A program made the translations under genes and the position numbers. Below the pieces are notes generated by a model. That model had not been told where the DNA came from, made no database searches, and worked only from the letters and a program-made list of their open reading frames with translations. From NCBI GenBank assembly GCA_018715855.1, contig DVKW01000160.1, forward strand, positions 1-12,529: a stretch of 12,529 nucleotides of DNA, written 5' to 3'. The DNA is from Candidatus Galligastranaerophilus intestinigallinarum. Its GTDB lineage: Bacteria > Cyanobacteriota > Vampirovibrionia > Gastranaerophilales > Gastranaerophilaceae. Position 1 is the stretch's first letter. The number at the start of each line of letters is the position of its first letter. Below, in pieces: positions 5,561 to 12,529 of the stretch.

Positions 5561-7789
5561 TTAATTTTTGTTGTCCTGTTTTTGGGGCTTTTTGTTTTTG
5601 TGGTTTTTTTTAACCGGCCTTTGCGCCATTAAATCGTTCTTTTGCTGCAATCTTCGAACAGATAAAACATCTTGCATGGATTGAAGGTTATTTATAATTT
5701 TTTTCAAAGTTTCAATATCGCTTAATTCAATTCCAAGGTCAATAATGCCGAATTTTTTATTTTTTGAATAACTGTATGCGTATGAAACATTTGTGTTTGT
5801 ATCTGCAATTTTAATTAAAACGTCTTTTAATAAACCCACTCTTTCTTGTGCCTCAATTCTTAAATGAGCAACATACGTTCCTTGAGAAACGTTATCTGCC
5901 CACCTTATATCCATCATTCTGTTTGGGTCTATATCAAACAAACATTTACAATCAAGCCTGTGAACAGAAACGCCTTTTGACCTTGTAACAACACCCACAA
6001 TTGGTTCCCCCGGAAGTGGCGAACAGCATTTTGCAAGGCTCCACACCATATCTTCTAAACCTATAATGTCATTTTTCTTAGAAGATTTTTTCTTTTTATA
6101 GGTTTCTTTTTCATGGTCAATTTCCGTTAAATCTTGTTTTGTCGGTTTATGGATTTTATTTAAAACTTTTCTTAAAGTTGTTTCGCCATACCCCAAAGCG
6201 GCAAATAAATCATCTGCCGATTTATAGTTCATTTCTCTTGCGGTTCTGTCTATTTCACCGGATTTTAAAAGCTCATCAAAAACGGTTTTTGTAAGTTCGG
6301 CTTCTAAATTGCTTCTTCCGATTTCAAGGTTATCTTCTCTTTTATATTTTTTAAACCAGTTCCTGATTTTATTTGCAGTGTTTTTGGTTGCAACAAAATC
6401 AAGCCAATCTATTTTTGGCATGCACTGTTTGGATGTTAAAATTTCAACAATATCGCCGTTTTGAAGCTTGGTATCAAGCTGCACAATTCTGCCGTTTACA
6501 AGAGCGCCAACTGTTCTGTGGCCAACTTCCGTGTGAATTCTGTATGCAAAATCAACAGGGGTTGAACCATAGGGAAGGTCTATAACATCACCTGCAGGGG
6601 TGAAGGTGAAAACTTGGTCTGAAAATAAATCTAATTTAACTGATTCAACAAATTCCTTAGCGTCTGTTTCATCTTTTGAAATTTCAATAAGTTTTCTCAT
6701 CCAGTTAAATTTAATATCGTTTGCATCTTCAGCTTTAACAGAACCTGATTCTTTATATCTCCAATGCGCAGCAAGCCCGTATTCAGCCACTTCGTGCATT
6801 TCTTTTGTTCTTATTTGAATTTCAAAGGGTTTGTTTTTTAAGCCTATAACAGATGTATGCAATGAACGGTACATATTGCCTTTTGGCATTGCGATGTAAT
6901 CTTTAAAACGGCCGGGGATTGGTTTAAATTGAGAGTGGATTATACCAAGTGCGTTGTAGCAATCTTTTTCATCATCCACAATAACCCTTATTGCCGTAAT
7001 ATCATATAATTGGTCAAAAGAAACATTTAAGCGCTTCATTTTGTTATAGATTGAATAATAATGTTTTGCTCTGCCATATATTGTTGCATTTATGCCGTTT
7101 TCTTCCAAATGCTTTTTGGTTATTTCAATTAAGGAATTTACAAGCGCATCTCTTTCGTTTTTGGTTTGGGCAACAAGTTTTGCAATTTGGTAATATTTTT
7201 CAGGGTCAATATAGCGAAGCGATAAATCTTCCAATTCCGCTTTCATTTTCCCGATACCAAGGCGGTTAGCCAGTGGCGCAAATATATCAAGCGTTTCTTG
7301 TGCAATTCTTTTTTGTTTGTTTGCCGCCATATAATTAAGCGTTCTCATGTTATGAAGCCTGTCTGCCAATTTTAGAAAGATAATTCGAACATCTTCCGCC
7401 ATTGCAATAAACATTCTTCTGAAATTTTCCGCTTGCCTTTCTTCTTTAGATTTAAAGCGGTATTTACCAAGCTTTGTAACCCCTTGAACAAGCTTCAATA
7501 CATCTTCGCCAAAATTTTTAACAATTTCATCGGGGCTTGTATCGGTGTCTTCTAAAATATCGTGCAAAAAAGCGGCAATAACCGTGTGGGTATCAAGTTT
7601 TAATTCCGCTAAAATTTTTGCAACTTCAATGGGGTGAATTATATAAGGTTCTTCTGAAATTCTATATTGCCCCTCATGGAGTTTGGCTGCAAAAAGATAA
7701 GCCTTTTCAATTTCTGCAATATCCTCAGGCCTTCTGTTTTGGGACATTAAAATGTGTTTAACTTCAAGAAAGTGTGTAAGATGTGTCAT
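5561..7789 (-). CDS. rel: Bifunctional (p)ppGpp synthetase/hydrolase, Rel/SpoT family
   Basis: This stringent-response enzyme makes and degrades (p)ppGpp. The 742 residues carry the full long RSH architecture. The hydrolase HD domain (about 30-190) includes IHP with H52, FLHDILEDTD with H76/D77, and RLHN (144-147). The synthetase domain (about 235-345) includes YDITAIRVIV, PIPGRFKDYIAMPKGNMYRS and FEIQIRTKEMHEVAEYG. RFKD at 294-297 is the RXKD form typical of bifunctional Rel/SpoT enzymes rather than the EXDD form of synthetase-only RelA. A TGS domain (about 388-452), a Cys/His domain (C588, C589, H610, C614) and a C-terminal ACT domain (about 640-715) follow, then a basic low-complexity tail. 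All catalytic landmarks are present, so both activities are expected. The ribosome binding site is weak (AAGG, 14 bases upstream), so the exact start is less sure; Met15 is an alternative. Gene order is rel then ribF. Confidence 0.96.
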   Translation of the reverse strand: MTHLTHFLEVKHILMSQNRRPEDIAEIEKAYLFAAKLHEGQYRISEEPYIIHPIEVAKILAELKLDTHTVIAAFLHDILEDTDTSPDEIVKNFGEDVLKLVQGVTKLGKYRFKSKEERQAENFRRMFIAMAEDVRIIFLKLADRLHNMRTLNYMAANKQKRIAQETLDIFAPLANRLGIGKMKAELEDLSLRYIDPEKYYQIAKLVAQTKNERDALVNSLIEITKKHLEENGINATIYGRAKHYYSIYNKMKRLNVSFDQLYDITAIRVIVDDEKDCYNALGIIHSQFKPIPGRFKDYIAMPKGNMYRSLHTSVIGLKNKPFEIQIRTKEMHEVAEYGLAAHWRYKESGSVKAEDANDIKFNWMRKLIEISKDETDAKEFVESVKLDLFSDQVFTFTPAGDVIDLPYGSTPVDFAYRIHTEVGHRTVGALVNGRIVQLDTKLQNGDIVEILTSKQCMPKIDWLDFVATKNTANKIRNWFKKYKREDNLEIGRSNLEAELTKTVFDELLKSGEIDRTAREMNYKSADDLFAALGYGETTLRKVLNKIHKPTKQDLTEIDHEKETYKKKKSSKKNDIIGLEDMVWSLAKCCSPLPGEPIVGVVTRSKGVSVHRLDCKCLFDIDPNRMMDIRWADNVSQGTYVAHLRIEAQERVGLLKDVLIKIADTNTNVSYAYSYSKNKKFGIIDLGIELSDIETLKKIINNLQSMQDVLSVRRLQQKNDLMAQRPVKKNHKNKKPQKQDNKN

Positions 7790-7880
7790 TAAATGAAATT
7801 ATGCCTTATAATAAACGCATAAACGATAATACTACTTTTTTATTATTTTTACTATATACCATTGAAAGTATTTTTATAAA

Positions 7881-8168
7881 ATGGAAGATATTACATTAAA
7901 AATTAAAGAAAAGCTTCAAAAAGGCGAAGTTGTTAATTTAAAAATTAAAGTTATTGCAAATGCAAAAATTAACAGTTTAGAAGAATATACAGATGAGATT
8001 TTAAAATTAAGAATAAACAAGCCCGCAGTGGATGGAAAGGCAAATAAAGCAATTATTGAGTATCTTTCAGTTCAATTTGATGTACCAAAAAGTAATATTA
8101 TTATATTAAAAGGAGAAAAAAACTCCCTGAAAGACTTGCTAATTAACCCAAAAAGTCATATAATTTAA
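7881..8168 (+). CDS. YggU/DUF167 family protein
   Basis: The 95-residue protein matches the small DUF167 (YggU) family, which has no settled biochemical role. The signature is LKLRINKPAVDGKANKAI at 41-58, followed by a KSNIIILKGEKNS segment (70-82). In most relatives a Ser-Arg pair follows the Gly of that segment (GxxSRxK); here the sequence is NSLK, so the Arg is replaced by Leu. The length is typical for the family. It is divergent from rel across 91 bases and 144 bases upstream of the GGDEF/HD-GYP gene. The ribosome binding site is poor (GAAAG at 7864-7868, 12 bases upstream), so the start rests mainly on family length. Confidence 0.85.
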   Translation: MEDITLKIKEKLQKGEVVNLKIKVIANAKINSLEEYTDEILKLRINKPAVDGKANKAIIEYLSVQFDVPKSNIIILKGEKNSLKDLLINPKSHII

Positions 8169-8297
8169 ACATCAAGGAAGGAAAAGAATTTTTGGATTAT
8201 TAAGTTTTAATACAATTTCTTAACAAATTACTCTTAATGTGACAATTTATTCTATGTTCTTACTTGTAATACATGTGAAAAAATAAAAATCGTACTT

Positions 8298-8302
8298 GAA
8301 GG
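8298..8302 (+). promoter_or_regulatory. Ribosome binding site supporting a GTG start
   Basis: GAAGG lies ten bases before the GTG at 8313. The codon directly before that GTG is an in-frame TAA (8310-8312), so translation cannot begin further upstream. The next in-frame ATG would remove 38 residues. Confidence 0.6.
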
Positions 8303-8312
8303 TTAGAATTAA

Positions 8313-10184
8313 GTGACACCCAATAACAAAACCCCAAAAGAAGAAATAAACAATATTTCATATAACGAAAAGGAAAAACCTATAGTGGCAAGAAAGGCAA
8401 TTACGCCGATTTTGACAAACCCCATTATGACAGGTTCACCTATCGGTTCAAGAACCTCTGCTAATAAATTATATTCAACAGGTTCTGCAAGAAACCACCT
8501 TATAAAACAGGTGAATGTAGGTTTTCAGGAAGTTATGCGTTTTGTAAACGATGCCTTTTTAATTAAAAACGATTTAGGGCAATTGTTTTATTCTTTAAAC
8601 AACATAATGGTAAATAAACTTCAAGTAAGCTTCACTGCAATCGGGCTTTATAATAAGCATTCAAATTGCGTTAACATAAAATTAATTGATAAAATCGGTT
8701 CAACATATACAACAAAAACAATTATGACAGATGAAACAAACCCTGTCGTAAAAGCAATAAGAACCAAAAAAACCGTAACAACCCAAGATACAGGCTTTTT
8801 AAGTTCATGGTATCAAACTCACGCATCAACCGCTATTATTCCTTTAATGGCAATTGATGAATGCATGGGCGTTTATATTGTAGGCAACTATCACTTAAGC
8901 GCAACAATTGAATTTTGCCAGCTTATAGCAAACACTTTAGGGCTTTTTGCTCAAACCAAAAATTTATTGGAACTTGTTGAAACAAATTCCGATACCGATT
9001 CTCTAACAGGCCTTGCAAACCACAGACACTTGCAAGAAGAACTTCACAGGCAAATTCAAGCAGCAGAAGCCAAAGGCGAAACGCTTTCTGTTTTAATTAC
9101 AGACGTTGCAAACATCACAAGAATAAATAGAGACTTAGGCCATGCAAGAGGCGATGAAGTTATTAAAACGGTTGCTCAAAAAATTAAACAAAACATTAGA
9201 AATACAGACTTTGCAGGCAGATACGGCGGCGATGAAATTGCAATCATAATGCCGAATACAAGCTTAGACGAAGCAAAATATATTGCAGAATATTTATCAT
9301 ACGTTTTATCTTGCGTTTATATAGATGATGTTGGCCCGATTAAAGTTTCAATGGGCATTTCATCTTATCCTAAATCATCAGAAAACCAAGAAAAACTTTT
9401 AGTTTTAGCAGAACAAGCAATGTACATTTCAAAAAGCAAATCTGAAGAAATGGGCAATTGCAAAGTTATTACAAGTGAAGATTACAACTTCTGGGATGAT
9501 GAAGCACTTAAATGTTTTGCTGAAGTTTTAACCAAAAAACACGCTCAAATAGGCGTTCAATTTGAAGAAGAATTAATTAATAAATTCCATAACGAACAAA
9601 TAATTTCAAGTTCACATTTATTAGATGTTGTTACATCTCTTGCAAATACAATCGATGCCAAAGATACATATACAAAAGGCCATTCTGCTTGTGTTTCAAG
9701 ATATTCTGAAGCACTGGCAAGAGCAATAGGTTTGCCTGAATCTGAAGTTGAAAGAATAAGATTAGGCGGCTTGTTGCATGATATAGGCAAAATCGGCATT
9801 CCTGAAAATGTTTTAAGAAAACCATCAATGCTAACAGATGAAGAATGGGAAATTATGAAACAGCACCCTGTAATTGGTGCAGATAAGGTTTTAGCCCCGA
9901 ATGAATCACTTCGTGATTTAATTCCGATGGTTAAATATCACCATGAACACTATGACGGCACAGGCTATCCTTATGGCTTAAAAGGTGAAGAAATTCCCCT
10001 TTCTGCAAGAATTGTTGCAATTGCAGATGCTTACCATGCCCTAATTTCAGACAGACCCTACAGAAAAGGTTTAGGCGTTGAAAAAGCTTGCGAAATTTTG
10101 AAATTGGGCGCAAACATTCAATGGGATAAAGAACTTGTAAGACAGTTTGTAATTATAGCGCCAAGCTTATCTACAAGCGCATAA
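8313..10184 (+). CDS. GAF-like / GGDEF / HD-GYP cyclic di-GMP signalling protein
   Basis: The 623-residue protein pairs a diguanylate cyclase domain with a cyclic di-GMP phosphodiesterase domain and has no membrane segment, so it is probably a cytoplasmic sensor. Residues 1-60 are polar and probably disordered. Residues about 70-220 look like a GAF-type sensory domain (inferred from order and pattern). GGDEF spans about 225-388: DSLTGLANH, LITDVANITRINRDLGHARGDE, and GGDEI at 305-309. RNTD at 296-299, five residues earlier, is a product-inhibition I-site. The usual DxDxFK motif is altered to DVANIT. HD-GYP spans about 438-610: H457, HDIGKIGIP (489-497), HHEHYDGTGYP (543-553) and ADAYHALISDRPYR (571-584), with metal-binding residues intact. 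The phosphodiesterase looks active; cyclase activity is plausible. The start is GTG with a good ribosome binding site, and the gene ends at a shared hairpin terminator. Confidence 0.93.
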   Translation: MTPNNKTPKEEINNISYNEKEKPIVARKAITPILTNPIMTGSPIGSRTSANKLYSTGSARNHLIKQVNVGFQEVMRFVNDAFLIKNDLGQLFYSLNNIMVNKLQVSFTAIGLYNKHSNCVNIKLIDKIGSTYTTKTIMTDETNPVVKAIRTKKTVTTQDTGFLSSWYQTHASTAIIPLMAIDECMGVYIVGNYHLSATIEFCQLIANTLGLFAQTKNLLELVETNSDTDSLTGLANHRHLQEELHRQIQAAEAKGETLSVLITDVANITRINRDLGHARGDEVIKTVAQKIKQNIRNTDFAGRYGGDEIAIIMPNTSLDEAKYIAEYLSYVLSCVYIDDVGPIKVSMGISSYPKSSENQEKLLVLAEQAMYISKSKSEEMGNCKVITSEDYNFWDDEALKCFAEVLTKKHAQIGVQFEEELINKFHNEQIISSSHLLDVVTSLANTIDAKDTYTKGHSACVSRYSEALARAIGLPESEVERIRLGGLLHDIGKIGIPENVLRKPSMLTDEEWEIMKQHPVIGADKVLAPNESLRDLIPMVKYHHEHYDGTGYPYGLKGEEIPLSARIVAIADAYHALISDRPYRKGLGVEKACEILKLGANIQWDKELVRQFVIIAPSLSTSA

Positions 10185-10206
10185 AATTAAAAAAGATATA
10201 TAAAAA

Positions 10207-10235
10207 AAGGGCTTACAGATTACTTGTAAGCCCTT
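10207..10235. terminator. Bidirectional intrinsic terminator between convergent genes
   Basis: AAGGGCTTACA (10207-10217) pairs perfectly with TGTAAGCCCTT (10225-10235) around a seven-base loop, an 11-bp stem. Read on the minus strand it runs straight into a T tract (from A10202-10208), a strong terminator for the gene at 10254-11510. Read on the plus strand it lies 22 bases after the GGDEF/HD-GYP stop and is followed by a looser T-rich stretch, so it probably serves both genes. Confidence 0.88.
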
Positions 10236-10253
10236 AAAATTATTTTGTTGTTT

Positions 10254-11510
10254 TTAGTTTCTTACTGTTTGCATCAGCCAGTTTAAATTTTCTTTTTTTG
10301 CTTTTGAATATTTTTGCATATCAACCACTTTATCTTTAAAAGTGTTAGATGTTAATGAACCGGAACCGACATATTCAATTCCCAAAATATATCTTGTAAG
10401 CCTTTGAAGGCCTTCTTCGGTTGAAGCAATTTTTTTAATTCCAGAAGGAGTGAATTTCTTTTCCATTCCTTTTAATCTTTTTAGCATTCCTTTGTCTGAA
10501 TTTCCCATTGCATCTTTGGTGATTGTCATTTCGATAAAATGGTTTGAAAGAGCACCTATTGTATCAGGGTTCATTTGCCTGTATATTTCAACAGCGGCAT
10601 CATCTAAATGGTATTTAACCGCATTTTCGGCATTTTTACCATAATACCCCGAAGCCATATCGGCAATAATATTGTCAATATCGGGAATTTCATCCATTTC
10701 AAGACGAATTGAAAAATCTTCATCCAAAGGCGCTGTTTCTGTCAGGCCGTCATCTTCTTCTAAACTTGCAACGGATTCATCCAACAATTTTGAAACCTGT
10801 GCAAGCTGGTCTTGAAACCCTTGTTCTTGCCTTGCCATTAAGCCTTCTTCTTGCGCCTTGTAATTTGCCATAAATGCTTCCAGATGGTCATCAAGCATTT
10901 TTTGAAAATCTTCATCAGCTATTGTTGTTGAAGCGCTAATTGCAGTTTTGCTATCTGCTTTTTTTGCACCGTTTCCTTTGTTCAAATCAGGCTTAGGCAA
11001 GCTTGATTGCATTTTGTCAATTTCAGTAAGCAAATCTGTTATTTCCGCTTCCACCGTTTCATCATCTATGTGGGGCGGAAGCATTAACGGCATTTTTTTT
11101 GGCATCAAAAGTTTTTGTGCGGTTTTTGGGGCTTTTACACCCTTTGTTGCAGCATCTTCTTCACCTTGTTCAACTGAAGAAGCATTTTTTGGCAAAAGAT
11201 AAACGGGCTCCTTTTTTTCTGTCGGCTTTTTATCTTTTACCTCATTTGGTTTTGTTTGGTTTTGTTCTATTTCTTCATCTTGTTTGGTTTTATCCTCTAA
11301 ACAGCTTTCTTTATTTTCCAAAGGTTTATCTTTAGCTGCAATTAAAACCGTTGCAGCACCTAAAGTTGCAAGCCCTGCAAGAAATAGTGCCATTTTTTTA
11401 GCATTTTCTTTAATTTTTTCTCTTTTTGGGCTTTCTTTTTTAACTTTTTTCTTTCTGCCTTCAAAAGCTGTATTATCAATATTTGAAAAACCTATTTTTG
11501 AAGCTTCCAT
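10254..11510 (-). CDS. Membrane-anchored protein of unknown function
   Basis: I do not recognise this 418-residue protein. A short N-terminus (MEASKIGFSNIDNTAFEG) leads into a very basic stretch (19-39), then a single hydrophobic helix (about 40-59, rich in Ala, Gly and Leu). By the positive-inside rule this is an N-in signal anchor with the bulk outside the membrane. Residues 60-200 form a low-complexity linker rich in Lys, Glu and Pro. Residues 200-285 are acidic and probably helical, with MANYKAQEEGLMARQEQGFQ looking like coiled coil. Residues about 290-418 look like a compact helical domain. The start is ATG at 11510 rather than TTG at 11525, because GGAAGG at 11518-11523 sits seven bases before the ATG and overlaps the TTG. 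Terminators on both sides suggest a single-gene transcript. No convincing promoter was found. Confidence 0.8.
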   Translation of the reverse strand: MEASKIGFSNIDNTAFEGRKKKVKKESPKREKIKENAKKMALFLAGLATLGAATVLIAAKDKPLENKESCLEDKTKQDEEIEQNQTKPNEVKDKKPTEKKEPVYLLPKNASSVEQGEEDAATKGVKAPKTAQKLLMPKKMPLMLPPHIDDETVEAEITDLLTEIDKMQSSLPKPDLNKGNGAKKADSKTAISASTTIADEDFQKMLDDHLEAFMANYKAQEEGLMARQEQGFQDQLAQVSKLLDESVASLEEDDGLTETAPLDEDFSIRLEMDEIPDIDNIIADMASGYYGKNAENAVKYHLDDAAVEIYRQMNPDTIGALSNHFIEMTITKDAMGNSDKGMLKRLKGMEKKFTPSGIKKIASTEEGLQRLTRYILGIEYVGSGSLTSNTFKDKVVDMQKYSKAKKENLNWLMQTVRN

Positions 11511-11517
11511 AAAAATG

Positions 11518-11523
11518 CCTTCC
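11518..11523 (-). promoter_or_regulatory. Ribosome binding site that decides the start of the membrane protein
   Basis: On the minus strand GGAAGG lies seven bases before the ATG at 11508-11510. An in-frame TTG at 11523-11525 would start inside this site, so the longer version with five extra residues is unlikely. Confidence 0.7.
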
Positions 11524-11566
11524 AAATGTTGCCATATAATAAATAAACAATTTTAAAGCAAAAAAA

Positions 11567-11594
11567 TTGCCCTTTCTTATTCAAGAAAGGGCAA
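11567..11594 (-). terminator. Intrinsic terminator after threonine synthase
   Basis: TTGCCCTTTCTT (11567-11578) pairs perfectly with AAGAAAGGGCAA (11583-11594) around the four-base loop ATTC, a 12-bp stem. On the minus strand it is followed immediately by a run of T (complement of A at 11561-11566). It lies 17 bases past the thrC stop and upstream of the membrane-protein gene, so it separates the two transcripts. Confidence 0.9.
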
Positions 11595-11611
11595 AATTAT
11601 TTTATTTTTTA

Positions 11612-12529
11612 TTAAATGTGCATTAATTTTACAATATCTTTAATATCAGCTGATGTTTTTTGAACTTGTGATTTTGCATTTTTTATTGCGCAATCAGGGT
11701 CTTTTAAGCCGTTGCCCGTTAAAATGCAAACAATTTTTGAATTTTGTTTAATTTCATTTTTCAATTTGATTAACCCTGCAACACTTGCCGCACTTGCAGG
11801 TTCACAAAATACACCTTCTAAAGATGCAAGTAAGCTGTGAGCTTCTAAGATTTTTTCATCATTTACCATATCAATGGTGCCTTTTGATTCATCTCTTGCA
11901 GCTTCCGCTTTTTTCCAGCTTGCAGGATTGCCGATTCTAATAGCGGTTGCAATTGTTTCAGGGTGCATAATTCTTTCGCCTTTAACAATGGCAGCGGCGC
12001 CTTCTGCTTGAATACCCATCATTTTTGGAAGTTTTGAACATTTTTTAAGGTCAAAGAATTCCCTGTAACCCTTCCAATAAGCTGTAATATTGCCTGCGTT
12101 TCCAACAGGAATAAAATGATAATCAGGAGCATCTTCAAGTGCTTCAATTATTTCAAATGCACCTGTTTTTTGGCCTTCAATTCTATATGGGTTTAACGAA
12201 TTTACAAGAGTGATGGGGTAGTGGCTTGAAATATCCTTAACAGCTTCTAAGGCTTCATCAAAGTTGCCGTTTATTGCAATAACTTCTGCCCCATACATCA
12301 TGGCTTGTGATAATTTGCCAAGTGCAATATAGCCATCGGGGATTAAAACATAACATTTTAGGCCTGCTCTTGCGCCATAAGCTGCGGCTGCGGCTGATGT
12401 GTTACCTGTGGATGCGCAAATAATTGCCTTTGAACCTTCTTCTTTTGCTTTTGAAACAGCCATTGTCATGCCACGGTCTTTAAAGCTGCCTGTCGGGTTT
12501 GAACCTTCATATTTAAGGTAAATTTCGCA
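11612..12529 (-). CDS. thrC: Threonine synthase (partial, 5' end missing)
   Basis: Threonine synthase converts O-phosphohomoserine to threonine with PLP, the last step of threonine biosynthesis in the cytoplasm. The frame stays open to the end of the window, giving 305 residues; about 45 N-terminal residues of a roughly 350-residue enzyme are missing. The fragment opens with EGSNPTGSFKDRGMTMAVSK, which contains the PLP-binding lysine (codon 12479-12481), followed by ASTGNTSAAAAAYGARAGL. Further typical segments are PVGNAGNITAYWKGYREF for the PLP phosphate site, FCEPASAASVAGL and CILTGNGLKDPD near the C-terminus. A Met at 12469 lies after the catalytic lysine and so cannot be the true start. 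The gene ends at a strong hairpin terminator. No feature suggests damage. Confidence 0.96.
   Translation of the reverse strand, partial: CEIYLKYEGSNPTGSFKDRGMTMAVSKAKEEGSKAIICASTGNTSAAAAAYGARAGLKCYVLIPDGYIALGKLSQAMMYGAEVIAINGNFDEALEAVKDISSHYPITLVNSLNPYRIEGQKTGAFEIIEALEDAPDYHFIPVGNAGNITAYWKGYREFFDLKKCSKLPKMMGIQAEGAAAIVKGERIMHPETIATAIRIGNPASWKKAEAARDESKGTIDMVNDEKILEAHSLLASLEGVFCEPASAASVAGLIKLKNEIKQNSKIVCILTGNGLKDPDCAIKNAKSQVQKTSADIKDIVKLMHI

Noticed and set aside
6373..7269. Plus-strand open frames of about 70 residues opposite rel
   Set aside because: They lie fully inside a well-conserved gene, encode no recognisable motif and have no supporting start signals; they are shadows of rel.
7790..7880. 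Divergent promoters between rel and the YggU gene
   Set aside because: Many AT-rich hexamers occur, but no -35/-10 pair with good spacing stands out on either strand.
8200..8223. TTAAG/CTTAA inverted repeat after the YggU gene as a terminator
   Set aside because: The five-base AT-only arms are too weak and no T run follows; likely chance.
8239..8272. GTGACA and TAATAC as a promoter for the GGDEF/HD-GYP gene
   Set aside because: The 22-base spacing is too long for a standard sigma-70-type promoter, and no better -35/-10 pair stood out in this gap.
9557..10113. Minus-strand frames opposite the HD-GYP domain
   Set aside because: Entirely within a domain with intact catalytic motifs on the plus strand; no independent support.
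11508..11525. TTG start giving a protein five residues longer for the orphan membrane protein
   Set aside because: The TTG overlaps the GGAAGG ribosome binding site that sits seven bases before the downstream ATG.
10948..11556. Plus-strand open frames opposite the orphan membrane protein
   Set aside because: The minus-strand gene has a good ribosome binding site, a coherent membrane-anchor layout and flanking terminators. The plus-strand frames are Phe/Leu-rich, as expected of antisense reading of Lys/Glu codons.

Overview
The window is AT-rich (roughly one third G+C by eye), densely packed bacterial chromosome. All ten main genes carry housekeeping or signalling functions, and no rRNA, tRNA, CRISPR array, transposase, integrase or phage gene is visible. 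The split glycine decarboxylase subunit (gcvPA type), base composition and gene mix suit an AT-rich, probably anaerobic or host-associated bacterium. Vampirovibrionia (Gastranaerophilales) or a low-GC Firmicute-like lineage are guesses only.

Layout. (1) Bases 1-2268, plus strand: the 3' part of gcvT, then gcvH and gcvPA, a tightly coupled glycine cleavage operon. It ends abruptly at a convergent gene, and no gcvPB follows. (2) Bases 2270-4432, minus strand: an exported GH13 enzyme closely resembling trehalose synthase. (3) Bases 4433-4654: the longest gene-poor gap (222 bases). It holds two inverted repeats, a weak promoter candidate, a possible 26-residue membrane peptide gene on the plus strand and a terminator-like hairpin. 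(4) Bases 4655-7789, minus strand: a two-gene unit of bifunctional (p)ppGpp synthetase/hydrolase (Rel) followed directly by ribF. (5) Bases 7881-8168, plus strand: a small YggU/DUF167 gene divergent from rel. (6) Bases 8313-10184, plus strand: a GAF-like/GGDEF/HD-GYP protein that could both make and degrade cyclic di-GMP. (7) Bases 10254-11510, minus strand: a membrane-anchored protein of unknown function, flanked by a strong hairpin terminator on each side and so probably monocistronic. (8) Bases 11612-12529, minus strand: threonine synthase, whose 5' end lies outside the window.

Functional links are limited. The glycine cleavage genes feed one-carbon metabolism, and threonine synthase belongs to the neighbouring amino-acid network. 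Rel and the GGDEF/HD-GYP protein are two separate nucleotide second-messenger systems about 0.5 kb apart. I see no clear new multi-gene system. The least explained items are the terminator-isolated membrane protein, the exported trehalose-synthase-like enzyme and the small membrane ORF with its nearby palindrome.
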